Shown in pieces: positions 15,443 to 25,034 of a stretch of DNA of 64,000 nt (position 1 is its first letter; every line of letters starts with the position of its first letter). The DNA comes from an uncultured Bacteroidota bacterium (GTDB taxonomy: Bacteria; Bacteroidota; Bacteroidia; Flavobacteriales; Flavobacteriaceae). Made by a program: the position numbers and the translations under genes. Location: contig CACMUP010000005.1 of assembly GCA_902616905.1 (NCBI GenBank), positions 1 through 64,000 of the forward strand, read 5' to 3'. The notes beneath the pieces were generated by a model. That model saw only the letters and a program-made list of their open reading frames with translations, did not search any database and was not told the DNA's origin.

Positions 15443-17488
15443 TTATTCAGGATATTCAATTCTTAATTGATAAACATTAATTAATTTTTTAAAAAGTACT
15501 TTTTTGACTAATTCAATCTCTGCAAAAGTTATATCTGAAGAATTGAATTGTTGATCAGCCATTTGACTATTAATGATTTTATTTACAAATTTTTTTATAT
15601 CATCAACAGTAGGTGACTTCAAGCTTTTTGAAGCTGCTTCAACAGAATCTGCCATCATCAATATTGCTGTTTCTTTTGAAAATGGTTTTGGTCCAGGATA
15701 TTTAAAGTCATCTAAATTTAATTTTTCACTAGAAATCTCTTCTTGTTTTTTATAAAAATAAAAAACTAATGATGTGCCGTGATGCGTTCTTATAAAGTCA
15801 ATTACACGATCAGGAATATTATGCTTTTGTGCAATTTTAATACCATTGATTACATGACTAATTATAATTTCTGCACTTTGTCTAGGCGTTAGTTCATCAT
15901 GTGGAGAAACATTGGCTTTCTGATTTTCTGTAAAATATGATGGCCTTTTTAATTTTCCTATATCGTGATAGAGGGCTCCTACTCTCGCGAGAAGTGAATT
16001 TGCTCCGATTTCATTTGCTGAAGCTTCTGCTAAATTAGCAACTTGCAAAGAATGATGAAAAGTACCAGGTGCTTTGTCGGATAATTCTTTTAATAAAGTT
16101 GAGTTCGTATCTGATAGTTCTAAAAGTGAAACATCTGATACTAAACGAAATAATCGTTCATAAATATAAATTAAGGGTTGTACAAAAAGCATTAATAATC
16201 CATTTAACATGAACATAGCTATAGGGGTAAAATTTATTTTTAATATAGAACCCTCTTGTATTGTAGTAAACGAAATATATCCTATCATATAAATAAAAAA
16301 TATTTGTCCCACTGTTATAAATAAATTTACTCTTTTATAAAGTTGTGTTTTGGACTTAACTGTCATAATTCCAGAAGTAATTTGAAGAAAAACGAATTCA
16401 AAGCTATTAGGGACTAAAAACCCTACAAGTAAAACTGTAAGTAAATGAGTGTATAACCCTAATCTTGAATCAAAGAAAGCCTTTACTATTAGTGGAAGTA
16501 TACATATAGGAACTGCAAACACATAGTTTGTATTATAACTAATTATTAATATATAAGCTACAATAACGATTAAAATATTAAAAAATATAAAAGTAAGTTT
16601 TCTATTATCTTCATAAATGTCATACCTGTAATTATATATAAATAATAATAGCAAAGTGAAAATTAAAATTATAAGGGTTGCATACCCAAAAACAACTGAA
16701 AAAAAGTTTGGAGTATCTTGCTGAAGTGTAAATTCTTTTCTTAAAGAATTTAAAATTTTATATGTCTCATCATCTACTAATTCACCCTCAGCAACAATAA
16801 AATCTCCAGAGGCAATGAACCCTTTTGAACGAGAAATATTTTGAAGAGCTTCCCTTTTGGCAGTTTCATAAAAATTTTGATCCAGAGTAATGTTTGGACT
16901 AATTAAATCAAAAAATAAATCCTTAAAAAAATCTTCATATAAGTTATATTGAGAATTTTTTAATTTATTACTAATGAATTCAAATAAAGCTTCTGAGGAA
17001 AATAATTTTCCAATTTCTGTTGATATTTCAATTTGCTCTTGTATAAGAAAAATAGACTCATTACCGACGTGTTTATAATTTGGTGGAAGGACACCGTAAG
17101 AATAAATTTCATTTAAAAGATCAAATCCAAAATCTTTTAAATTACCAAAATTTTCAATTTCTAAATTATTGCTTGATAAACTATCGAAACTATTTGAGTA
17201 TTTTTCAAGTATTTGATTTTTAATATTTATGTCGGCTCTTAAATAGGGCTTTAAATTTTTAATGACCTTTTCTTCATCTTTTTTTAATTCTAATTCTGAT
17301 TTAAGAATAGAAAAATCAAATGGTGAATAAAAGTCAGGATACTGCCAAGCCCTTCCTTTCTGAAATTCATATTTGAATTGTCCACCAAGAGGAAATAAGT
17401 ATAAAATTAGAGCTGAACTGGATAGAATCAGTAAAGATTTATAAATTAATCCTTGTTGAGCTACAATAGATTTCCAAAAAGATTTCAA
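15443..17488 (-). CDS. 7TMR-HD membrane phosphodiesterase (PgpH-like)
   Basis: A 681-residue membrane protein: one N-terminal helix (about 15-34), a large outside domain (to about 265, the 7TMR-HDED type), a seven-helix membrane region (about 268-450), then a cytoplasmic HD hydrolase domain. Metal-binding motifs are FHHSLQVANLAE (near 478), LYHDIGKLKRP (near 507), the SPHDE and ISHVINGIK segments, and RTHHGT near 570. Relatives such as Listeria PgpH degrade cyclic di-AMP; that activity is likely but not shown by sequence alone. The minus-strand promoter TAGATTTG (17500-17507) leaves a leader of only about 7 bases. Confidence 0.9.
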   Translation of the reverse strand: MKSFWKSIVAQQGLIYKSLLILSSSALILYLFPLGGQFKYEFQKGRAWQYPDFYSPFDFSILKSELELKKDEEKVIKNLKPYLRADINIKNQILEKYSNSFDSLSSNNLEIENFGNLKDFGFDLLNEIYSYGVLPPNYKHVGNESIFLIQEQIEISTEIGKLFSSEALFEFISNKLKNSQYNLYEDFFKDLFFDLISPNITLDQNFYETAKREALQNISRSKGFIASGDFIVAEGELVDDETYKILNSLRKEFTLQQDTPNFFSVVFGYATLIILIFTLLLLFIYNYRYDIYEDNRKLTFIFFNILIVIVAYILIISYNTNYVFAVPICILPLIVKAFFDSRLGLYTHLLTVLLVGFLVPNSFEFVFLQITSGIMTVKSKTQLYKRVNLFITVGQIFFIYMIGYISFTTIQEGSILKINFTPIAMFMLNGLLMLFVQPLIYIYERLFRLVSDVSLLELSDTNSTLLKELSDKAPGTFHHSLQVANLAEASANEIGANSLLARVGALYHDIGKLKRPSYFTENQKANVSPHDELTPRQSAEIIISHVINGIKIAQKHNIPDRVIDFIRTHHGTSLVFYFYKKQEEISSEKLNLDDFKYPGPKPFSKETAILMMADSVEAASKSLKSPTVDDIKKFVNKIINSQMADQQFNSSDITFAEIELVKKVLFKKLINVYQLRIEYPE

Positions 17489-17499
17489 AGTTTTTTATT

Positions 17500-17507
17500 C
17501 AAATCTA
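17500..17507 (-). promoter_or_regulatory. -7 promoter element for the 7TMR-HD gene
   Basis: Minus strand TAGATTTG matches TAnnTTTG exactly and ends 11 bases before the ATG at 17488. Predicted leader about 7 bases. No clear -33 TTG at standard distance. Confidence 0.45.
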
Positions 17508-17569
17508 CATAATCTCGTCATGACTAGTAAATTTTAGTTATGGTTAAAAATTTATGGATTTAAAATTTT

Positions 17570-17577
17570 TATTTTTG
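17570..17577 (+). promoter_or_regulatory. -7 promoter element for the NlpC/P60 gene
   Basis: TATTTTTG matches TAnnTTTG and lies 38 bases before the TTG start at 17616; predicted transcript start near 17582. The -33 region is AT-rich without a clear TTG. Confidence 0.45.
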
Positions 17578-17615
17578 TTACATAATCTTCAATCAATTTA
17601 TTTATATACAAAATT

Positions 17616-18365
17616 TTGGATTACGGTATATGTCATTTAAGTATAGTGCCCATGAGAAGCGGGAATTCTCATGAAAGCGAACTTGTATCACAACTTCTTT
17701 ATGGGGATTGTTTTAAAATTTTATCAGAAAAAAATGGATGGTTACAAATTAAGTCACTAATTGACTCATATATTGGCTGGATTAATGATAAGCAAGTCAA
17801 AGAAATTTCTAAAGTAAATGCTGAAAAAATAACGTTTGATCATAAAATATTTTCAACTAGAATTATTGACTATATAGAAACAGATGAAAATAAACTTTCA
17901 TCAATAGTCTTAGGAAGCAACATAGGTGCCTGTAAATATTTAGGTCATAAATATGATGGCCCTAAAAATAAAAAAACTAAAACTAAACCAAACTTAACGA
18001 AAGTTGCTTCTTTGTATTTAAATTCTCCGTATTTGTGGGGTGGAAAAACACCTTTTGGTATTGATTGTTCGGGTCTGACTCAAATGATTTACCGTATAAA
18101 TGGATACAAAATTCCTCGTGATGCAAATCAACAGTCAGAGTTTGGGGAGACATTAAGTTTCATTGATGAAAGCGAACCTGGTGATTTAGCTTTTTTTGAT
18201 GATGAAGAAGGAAAAATAACTCATGTAGGAATGTTACTCGAAAATAATTACGTATTACATGCACATGGTAATGTTCGGGTCGACAGAATTGATCAAACAG
18301 GAATATTCAACAAGGAAAAACAAAAACATTCTCATAAACTAAGAATAATCAAAAAAATTATATAA
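17616..18365 (+). CDS. NlpC/P60 cysteine peptidase with N-terminal SH3-like domain
   Basis: A 249-residue cell-wall peptidase of the C40 family, cutting peptidoglycan stem peptides. Residues 1-75 form an SH3-like wall-binding domain (GICHLSIVPMR...GWLQIKS). The catalytic domain has YLWGGKTPFGIDCSGL with the nucleophile Cys near 149, then ITHVGMLLE (His near 200) and VLHAHGNVRVDRID. Start: the frame has no ATG before residue 13, and the family usually begins a couple of residues before YGIC, so the TTG at 17616 is the start. No signal peptide is visible, as is common in flavobacterial members. Confidence 0.9.
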   Translation: MDYGICHLSIVPMRSGNSHESELVSQLLYGDCFKILSEKNGWLQIKSLIDSYIGWINDKQVKEISKVNAEKITFDHKIFSTRIIDYIETDENKLSSIVLGSNIGACKYLGHKYDGPKNKKTKTKPNLTKVASLYLNSPYLWGGKTPFGIDCSGLTQMIYRINGYKIPRDANQQSEFGETLSFIDESEPGDLAFFDDEEGKITHVGMLLENNYVLHAHGNVRVDRIDQTGIFNKEKQKHSHKLRIIKKII

Positions 18366-18384
18366 AAAGCCTCTCAGTTGAGAG
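18364..18384 (-). terminator. Terminator of the gyrA-TPR transcript
   Basis: CTCTC (18371-18375) pairs with GAGAG (18380-18384) around AGTT, and the minus strand then reads GGCTTTTT. It sits between the convergent NlpC/P60 and TPR genes, 16 bases past the TPR stop. Confidence 0.65.
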
Positions 18385-18399
18385 TTTCAAAATTATAAT

Positions 18400-19620
18400 T
18401 TATTGTAATAACGATTTCATCTTCATAAAACCCTCGTTGTTGCCTAAAGTTCCATATATGTTCATTAATGTTTTAACTGCTTCTTGATTTTGATTTATTG
18501 AAACAAGTTTTTCTAGTATCGGAGCACATTCTTTATATAAATTTTCCCTTTCCGTTTTTAGTTCATCATATCTGGCATTATCTGCTCTTGAATTACCTAG
18601 TCCATTCATCTCTTCAATAATAGTTGCTTCGCCTTCTAAAATTAACGAGACTAGGTTTAAATATCCTGATTCAAAATTTGGGTCTAATTCAATCGTTTTG
18701 TTATAATAAGTTTTTGCATCTTCTCTGTTACCCCTTTGTGCGTTTACAACACCGAGATTAAAATAAAGCGTAGCATTATTTGGATCTTGTTCAATAGCTT
18801 CTTTCATTAGAGCCTCAAAACGATCATTTTCATTTAATTGAATATATAGATTTGCTTCTGTGAGAATTAGGTTTAAATCCTTTGGATCTGATTGACGAGC
18901 AAGTTTGACAGCATCCATAGCCTTATCATTTTGTCCTAATTGAGCATAGATAAGCGCAATATTTTTGATTATTTCTGGATATCTAGAATCTGTTTTCTCT
19001 TCCCTAAAATCAGAATACTCTTTTGTTTTTTTATAAACATTATACTCAGATTCAGAAAGTTCAACCTCTTCTCCTGATTCAATTGATTTTGCAAAATATT
19101 TCGTTGTTATTCCTTCATATTTTATATCCTTAAGTTGATTATAGTAATCGAGAGCTTTTTCAAAATCTGATCCATTTACAGAACTAGAAGCCGCATAATA
19201 CAAGTAATCTTGGTTAATTTCTTTATCAATAGTGTAGGCTAAATATAATTTAGAAGCACCTTCAGTGTAATTTTTTTCAGCATTATCTTCAATTGCGCTA
19301 TTAACAATATCTGATGTTAATTTAAGAATATTGTTGTCGTACTCAGTATCCTTCCCGCCGCTTGATTTATATTTAAGAAATTTTTCGTAAGATGATTGAA
19401 AATTACTGTTTGCTTGATCAATTTTTGCCTCTAAATATGTCTTTTGGAGCAAAACTTTTTCATCTGCATTATTGAAAAGTGTTTCATTTGATACTAATAA
19501 TTCATTGGCCCCTTGGATATCGCCTGAATCATAAAGTTTTTCTGCTTTTTTGATTTCCTTTTTTTGACCTACTATGATGAAGCAGGTCAAAAACGTCATT
19601 ATGGTAATATATTTTTTCAT
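18400..19620 (-). CDS. Exported tetratricopeptide repeat protein
   Basis: A 406-residue TPR protein with a Sec signal (residues 1-19, MKKYITIMTFLTCFIIVGQ), so periplasmic or membrane-associated. At least three clear TPR units occur near 217-320, with signatures ALIYAQLGQNDKAMD, EANLYIQLNENDRFEAL and NLGVVNAQRGNREDAKTYY; earlier helices look like more divergent repeats. TPR proteins scaffold other proteins; the partner is unknown. It follows gyrA by only 15 bases on the minus strand and probably shares its transcript, an arrangement I believe is common in Flavobacteriaceae. Confidence 0.85.
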   Translation of the reverse strand: MKKYITIMTFLTCFIIVGQKKEIKKAEKLYDSGDIQGANELLVSNETLFNNADEKVLLQKTYLEAKIDQANSNFQSSYEKFLKYKSSGGKDTEYDNNILKLTSDIVNSAIEDNAEKNYTEGASKLYLAYTIDKEINQDYLYYAASSSVNGSDFEKALDYYNQLKDIKYEGITTKYFAKSIESGEEVELSESEYNVYKKTKEYSDFREEKTDSRYPEIIKNIALIYAQLGQNDKAMDAVKLARQSDPKDLNLILTEANLYIQLNENDRFEALMKEAIEQDPNNATLYFNLGVVNAQRGNREDAKTYYNKTIELDPNFESGYLNLVSLILEGEATIIEEMNGLGNSRADNARYDELKTERENLYKECAPILEKLVSINQNQEAVKTLMNIYGTLGNNEGFMKMKSLLQ

Positions 19621-19635
19621 TGTATTAATTTATTT

Positions 19636-22128
19636 TTATTCAATTATAGTGCCTTCATTAACTTCTAAATCATTTATATCTTCAATGGGATCATCGTCTT
19701 TCATTACTTTGGCAACCGCCGCAATATTATCATCTTCCTTAAGATTTATCAACTTAACACCTTGAGTGGCTCTACCCATTACGCGTAGACCGCTTATCTC
19801 CATTCTAATCGCGATTCCTGATTTATTAATAATCATGAGGTCATCTTGGTCATTTACACTTTTAATTGAAACCAATTTACCTGTTTTTTCTGTAATAGAA
19901 ATGGTTTTTACACCTTTTCCACCTCGATTAGTTATACGATAATCATATAAATTTGAACGTTTTCCATAACCATTTTCAGAAACAACAAGAATATTTGCAT
20001 CCATGTCATTTACAGCAATCATTCCAATAACCTCATCATTTTCGTCATTTAATTTTATTCCACGGACACCTGAGGCACCCCTCCCCATTGGTCGAGTTTT
20101 ACTTTCTTCAAAACGAATTGCCTTGCCAGATCTAACAGCCATCATTATATGGCTATTACCTGTTGTAAGTTTAGCCTCTAAAAGTTCATCGTCTTCTTTA
20201 ATGCTTATAGCATTTATACCATTCGTTCTTGGTCGGGAATATTTTTCAAGAGATGTCTTTTTTACTTGTCCCTTACGAGTGGCCATTATTACATAATGAT
20301 TATTTACATAATTTTCATCTTTCAGATCCTGTGTGCAAATAAAAGCTTTTACTTTATCGTCTTGTTCAATATTGATTAAATTTTGAATCGCTCGACCTTT
20401 TGAAGTTTTTGACCCTTCGGGTATTTCGTATACTCGCATCCAAAAGCATTTACCTTTTTGTGTAAAAAAAAGCATATATTGATGATTAGTACCTACAAAA
20501 AGATCCTCTAAAAAATCTTCTTCCCTAGTTGTTGATGCTTTTTGACCTACCCCTCCTCTGTTTTGTGTCTTATATTCGATTAAGGGGGTTCTTTTGATGT
20601 ATCCAGCATGTGAAATAGTTATAACTACCTTTTCGTTAGGTATCATATCTTCCATACTAAAATCACCTCCAGTATAATCTATAATTGAACGTCTATCATC
20701 TCCATATTTTTGTCTAATATCCAGTAATTCTTCCTTGATAATATTCATTCTTCGATCTTTTTTATCAAGTATGTCTTTAAGATCAGCTATTGTTTTTAGA
20801 AGTGTTTCAAATTCTGATCTAAGCTTATCCTGTTCTAAACCAGTTAGTTGTCTAAGTCTCATTTCGACAATTGCTTTAGCTTGAATTTCAGATAATTTGA
20901 AGCGTTCTTTCAAATTAGTTCTTGCAACATCAGGATTAACAGAGTCTCTAACTATCGAAATTACTTCATCAATATTGTCTGATGCTATAATCAAGCCTTC
21001 TAAAATATGAGCTCGTTCTTCCGCTTTTTCTAGTTCATATTTTGTTCTTCTTACAACAACATCATGTCTATGTTCCACAAAATATCGTATCATATCTTTT
21101 AAATTCAATACTTGTGGCTTCCCTTTAACAAGGGCAATATTATTTACACTAAAAGAGGATTGTAAAGAAGTGAATTTATATAATTTATTAAGTACAATAT
21201 TAGGTACCGCATCTCTTTTTAAAACGTAAACAACTCTCATTCCCTTTCTATCTGATTCATCTCTTATCGTAGATATGCCCTCAATTTTTTTATCATTAAT
21301 TAGTTCTGCAGTTTTTCTAATCATTTCTGCTTTATTAACTTGATAAGGAATTTGATCGACAATAATACATTCTCTTCCATTAACTTCTTCAATTTCAGCT
21401 TTTCCTCGAATTACAATTCTACCCCTACCTGATAGAAATGCTTCTTTTACCCCTTCATAGCCGTAAATAATACCTCCTGTTGGAAAATCTGGTGCTTTGA
21501 TTGATTCTATTAATTCTTCAATTGAAATATTTGTGTTATCAATGAACTTTATAGTTCCATCAACAACTTCAGATAGGTTATGGGGTGGCATATTGGTTGC
21601 CATTCCTACTGCAATTCCGGATGCACCATTAATTAATAAATTTGGAATTCTAGTTGGTAATACAGTTGGTTCTTTTAATGTATCATCAAAATTAAGTTGT
21701 AAATCAACGGTATTTTTTTCAATATCAGCCATCAAATCCTCTGATATTTTTTGCATACGTGCCTCAGTGTAACGCATGGCTGCAGGACTATCTCCATCAA
21801 TAGATCCAAAATTTCCTTGTCCATCGACAAGTAAATATCTTAAGCTCCATTCTTGTGCCATGCGAACCATTGTGTCATACACGGAACTATCACCATGGGG
21901 ATGATATTTTCCCAAAACTTCACCAACAATTCTGGCAGACTTTTTGTAGGATGTACTAGATCTAATACCAAGCTCATGCATACCGAATAATACTCTGCGA
22001 TGAACTGGTTTTAAACCATCTCTAACATCTGGTAATGCACGTGACACAATGACAGACATTGAATAGTCAATGTATGCAGATTTCATTTCGTCTTCTATTT
22101 TTATTGGGATTAGCTTGTCGTTATCCAT
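19636..22128 (-). CDS. gyrA: DNA gyrase subunit A
   Basis: An 830-residue gyrase/topoisomerase IV A subunit that cuts and rejoins DNA during supercoiling. The quinolone-region segment [19 protein letters not shown] and the catalytic RYTEARM (Tyr near 119) are present. The C-terminal part has repeated blades with GRATQGV/GRGASGV-type motifs, and the text [10 protein letters not shown] is a gyrase-type GyrA box rather than a ParC feature. It ends with an acidic tail of about 25 residues. The ATG at 22128 gives [20 protein letters not shown], the usual start. It is divergent from clpC across a 217-base control region (to the clpC ATG at 22346). Confidence 0.97.
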   Translation of the reverse strand: MDNDKLIPIKIEDEMKSAYIDYSMSVIVSRALPDVRDGLKPVHRRVLFGMHELGIRSSTSYKKSARIVGEVLGKYHPHGDSSVYDTMVRMAQEWSLRYLLVDGQGNFGSIDGDSPAAMRYTEARMQKISEDLMADIEKNTVDLQLNFDDTLKEPTVLPTRIPNLLINGASGIAVGMATNMPPHNLSEVVDGTIKFIDNTNISIEELIESIKAPDFPTGGIIYGYEGVKEAFLSGRGRIVIRGKAEIEEVNGRECIIVDQIPYQVNKAEMIRKTAELINDKKIEGISTIRDESDRKGMRVVYVLKRDAVPNIVLNKLYKFTSLQSSFSVNNIALVKGKPQVLNLKDMIRYFVEHRHDVVVRRTKYELEKAEERAHILEGLIIASDNIDEVISIVRDSVNPDVARTNLKERFKLSEIQAKAIVEMRLRQLTGLEQDKLRSEFETLLKTIADLKDILDKKDRRMNIIKEELLDIRQKYGDDRRSIIDYTGGDFSMEDMIPNEKVVITISHAGYIKRTPLIEYKTQNRGGVGQKASTTREEDFLEDLFVGTNHQYMLFFTQKGKCFWMRVYEIPEGSKTSKGRAIQNLINIEQDDKVKAFICTQDLKDENYVNNHYVIMATRKGQVKKTSLEKYSRPRTNGINAISIKEDDELLEAKLTTGNSHIMMAVRSGKAIRFEESKTRPMGRGASGVRGIKLNDENDEVIGMIAVNDMDANILVVSENGYGKRSNLYDYRITNRGGKGVKTISITEKTGKLVSIKSVNDQDDLMIINKSGIAIRMEISGLRVMGRATQGVKLINLKEDDNIAAVAKVMKDDDPIEDINDLEVNEGTIIE

Positions 22129-22277
22129 TTTGTTATCTTATAATTAGGCTAAAATAGTGAAACACACTGTTATAAATAAACTTTTATTCATGCATAAGAT
22201 GTAAAATTATTAACATAATTAGTGTCGATTTTGGTGGTAAATAATACCCAACCTTGTTTTGAATTCTTAATATTTTT

Positions 22278-22307
22278 TTGTCTATTAGCAAGGTGTTTAT
22301 ACTTTTG
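22278..22307 (+). promoter_or_regulatory. Promoter of clpC
   Basis: TTG (22278-22280), 19-base spacer, TACTTTTG (22300-22307): a full match to the Bacteroidota promoter TTG-N19-TAnnTTTG. Predicted start near 22312, 34 bases before the ATG at 22346. Confidence 0.75.
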
Positions 22308-22345
22308 GTCCACTTTTTGAAGTGACATATAAAAAAAACTATGCA

Positions 22346-24889
22346 ATGGATGATAATTTTTCACCACGTGTTAAAGATGTTATAGCATACAGCAAGGAAG
22401 AAGCCCTAAGGCTTGGGCATAACTTTATAGGAACAGAACATCTAATGCTTGGTATTTTGAGAGATGGAGGAGGAAAAGCAATTGCCATCTTAAATGCTAT
22501 CGAAATTAATCTTGAGGATTTAAGAAGAAAAGTTGAAATACTTAATCCAGCTACAATAGACGATATCCATTCACTAAATAACAAAAAAAATTTACATTTA
22601 ACTAGACAGGCTGAAAGAGCATTAAAAACTACATTCCTTGAAGCAAAACTATTCCAAAGTGAGTTAATTAATACTGTTCACCTTTTACTATGTATATTAA
22701 GAAATGAAAATGACCCTACTACAAAATTACTATCCCAATTAAATATAGATTATGACATAATTAAAGAACAGTTTAAGTTAATGCTCGCAAATGACTCAGA
22801 TAATTATGAAGAATTACCCGCAGCCTCGTCTTTTCCAGAGGAAAAAGATAGTGAAGAACAAGAACCAAAAGAGAATCCATTTATACCATCATCTGATTCA
22901 AAAACTTCAAAAAAGTCAAAGACTCCAGTTTTAGATAATTTTGGAAGAGATATAACGGATCTTGCTGAACAAGAAAAATTAGACCCTGTAGTGGGTAGAG
23001 AAAAAGAAATCGAAAGGGTATCACAAATACTCAGTAGAAGAAAGAAAAATAATCCATTGTTAATAGGTGAGCCTGGTGTTGGAAAATCTGCTATTGCCGA
23101 AGGGCTAGCGCTTCGTATAATACAAAAAAGAGTGTCACGTGTACTCTACAATAAAAGAGTAGTTGGTCTTGATCTAGCTAGCTTAGTCGCTGGTACAAAA
23201 TATAGAGGTCAATTCGAAGAAAGAATGAAAGCTCTAATGAATGAACTAGAAAAAAATGATGATATTATTTTATTTATAGACGAAATACACACTATTGTAG
23301 GTGCAGGTGGAGCTACTGGAAGCTTGGATGCTTCAAACATGTTTAAACCTGCTCTTGCAAGAGGTGAAATCCAATGCATTGGTGCAACTACACTAGATGA
23401 ATACAGACAGAATATTGAAAAAGATGGAGCTTTAGAAAGACGTTTTCAAAAGGTTCTTGTTGAACAAACAAACAAACAAGAAACATTAGAAATATTGAGA
23501 AATATTAAAGAAAGATATGAAAATCATCATAATGTAAATTATACTGATGAAGCACTTGTTGCTTGCGTTGAACTAACTGATCGTTATATGTCAGATCGTT
23601 TTTTACCAGATAAAGCTATTGATGCTCTAGATGAAGCTGGTTCAAGAGTTCACATAAATAATATGAGTGTCCCAAAAGAAATTATAGATCTTGAAAATCA
23701 ACTGGATAATGTGAGAGATTTGAAAAATTCGGTCGTAAAAAGACAAAAATACGAAGAGGCAGCAAAACTTCGGGACGATGAAAAAAGAGTTGAGCGATTG
23801 CTTATTGAGGCTCAAGAAAAATGGAACGAAGAATCAAAACAAAATCGCATCACGGTAAATGATAATGACATTGCCGACGTTGTTTCAATGATGACTAATA
23901 TACCTGTCAATAAAATAGTTAAATCTGAAAAAAATAAACTCTCAAAACTGGCAAAGACTATTGAATCTAAGGTTGTTGGTCAAAGCGAAGCAGTAAAAAA
24001 AGTTGTTAAAGCCATCCAAAGAAATAGAGCTGGTCTTAAATCACCTGATAAACCAATAGGGTCGTTTATTTTCTTAGGTCAAACAGGGGTTGGTAAAACT
24101 CAGCTTGCGAAAATTCTAGCATCAGAAATTTTTGACTCAGAGGAAAACTTAATACGAGTAGACATGAGTGAATATATGGAAAAATTTGCGATTTCCAGAT
24201 TGATTGGTTCTCCCCCAGGTTACATTGGGTATGAGGAGGGAGGACAGTTAACTGAAAAAGTTAGAACCAGGCCATATTCAGTTATTTTATTGGATGAAGT
24301 TGAAAAAGCACATCCAGATATTTTCAATATGCTTCTCCAGGTCATGGATGATGGTTTTTTGACAGACAGTTTAGGAAGAAAAATAAATTTCCAAAATACA
24401 ATTTTAATTATGACCTCAAATGTTGGGGCTAGACAAGTAAAAGATTTTGGAAGAGGGCTTGGTTTTGAAACTGCATCCCAAAAAGCACAATCAAATGATA
24501 TTGAAAAAAGTGTAATTCAAAAAGAATTAAAAAAAATATTTTCACCTGAGTTTCTAAATCGTGTGGATGACATCGTGATTTTCAATACCCTTGAAAAGAA
24601 AGACATTAGAAAAATAGTTGATATAGAACTTATTAAATTAATTGAAAGAGTAAGTAATTTAGGGTACACCATTGAAGTATCTAATGCTGCCAAGGAGTTT
24701 ATAGTGGAAAAAGGATTTGATAGAAAATATGGAGCTAGACCACTGAACAGAGCTATCCAAAAATATATTGAAGATTTATTAGCTGAAAATGTAGTCACAA
24801 ATAAAATCAAAGAAGGAGATAAAATCATCATTGATAAATTAAAAGAGAAAAAAGAGCTTAATATAAAAACAGTAAACCAAGGAGCCTAA
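22346..24889 (+). CDS. clpC: ClpC-type AAA+ unfoldase of the Clp protease
   Basis: An 847-residue two-ring AAA+ chaperone that feeds proteins to ClpP. It has two N-terminal Clp_N repeats (to about 150), a first ATPase domain with GEPGVGKS (near 241), a short UVR-type coiled-coil insertion with KYEEAAKLRDDEKRVERLL (near 465-485), and a second ATPase domain with GQTGVGKT (near 578). The short UVR middle region identifies ClpC rather than ClpB. An upstream in-frame GTG at 22322 exists, but the family starts MDDNFSPRVKDVI, so I take the ATG at 22346. Strong promoter upstream; transcribed alone, with thrA starting 145 bases later from its own promoter. Confidence 0.95.
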   Translation: MDDNFSPRVKDVIAYSKEEALRLGHNFIGTEHLMLGILRDGGGKAIAILNAIEINLEDLRRKVEILNPATIDDIHSLNNKKNLHLTRQAERALKTTFLEAKLFQSELINTVHLLLCILRNENDPTTKLLSQLNIDYDIIKEQFKLMLANDSDNYEELPAASSFPEEKDSEEQEPKENPFIPSSDSKTSKKSKTPVLDNFGRDITDLAEQEKLDPVVGREKEIERVSQILSRRKKNNPLLIGEPGVGKSAIAEGLALRIIQKRVSRVLYNKRVVGLDLASLVAGTKYRGQFEERMKALMNELEKNDDIILFIDEIHTIVGAGGATGSLDASNMFKPALARGEIQCIGATTLDEYRQNIEKDGALERRFQKVLVEQTNKQETLEILRNIKERYENHHNVNYTDEALVACVELTDRYMSDRFLPDKAIDALDEAGSRVHINNMSVPKEIIDLENQLDNVRDLKNSVVKRQKYEEAAKLRDDEKRVERLLIEAQEKWNEESKQNRITVNDNDIADVVSMMTNIPVNKIVKSEKNKLSKLAKTIESKVVGQSEAVKKVVKAIQRNRAGLKSPDKPIGSFIFLGQTGVGKTQLAKILASEIFDSEENLIRVDMSEYMEKFAISRLIGSPPGYIGYEEGGQLTEKVRTRPYSVILLDEVEKAHPDIFNMLLQVMDDGFLTDSLGRKINFQNTILIMTSNVGARQVKDFGRGLGFETASQKAQSNDIEKSVIQKELKKIFSPEFLNRVDDIVIFNTLEKKDIRKIVDIELIKLIERVSNLGYTIEVSNAAKEFIVEKGFDRKYGARPLNRAIQKYIEDLLAENVVTNKIKEGDKIIIDKLKEKKELNIKTVNQGA

Positions 24890-24950
24890 CCAAATACGTA
24901 ACAGAATTTAAAAGATTTTTTTTTTATTCACAAAAACCTTTTCAATCCAT

Positions 24951-24984
24951 TTTGTATTTAAGCAAGCAATTAGTCTTACTTTTG
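24951..24984 (+). promoter_or_regulatory. Promoter of the thrABC operon
   Basis: TTTG (24951-24954), 22-base spacer, TACTTTTG (24977-24984). Predicted start near 24989 gives a 46-base leader. No long leader peptide rich in Thr or Ile, and no attenuator hairpin, is visible in that leader. Confidence 0.7.
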
Positions 24985-25024
24985 CGATTGTTTTGAGTTA
25001 GTCAAATTTTGTAGGGTTAAAAAG

Positions 25025-25030
25025 ATGTAA
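25025..25030 (+). promoter_or_regulatory. Start-stop element (ATGTAA) directly before thrA
   Basis: The leader contains ATG immediately followed by TAA, 4 bases before the thrA ATG at 25035. A ribosome starting there would stop at once next to the real start. It could tune thrA translation, or be chance. Confidence 0.35.
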
Positions 25031-25034
25031 TTTT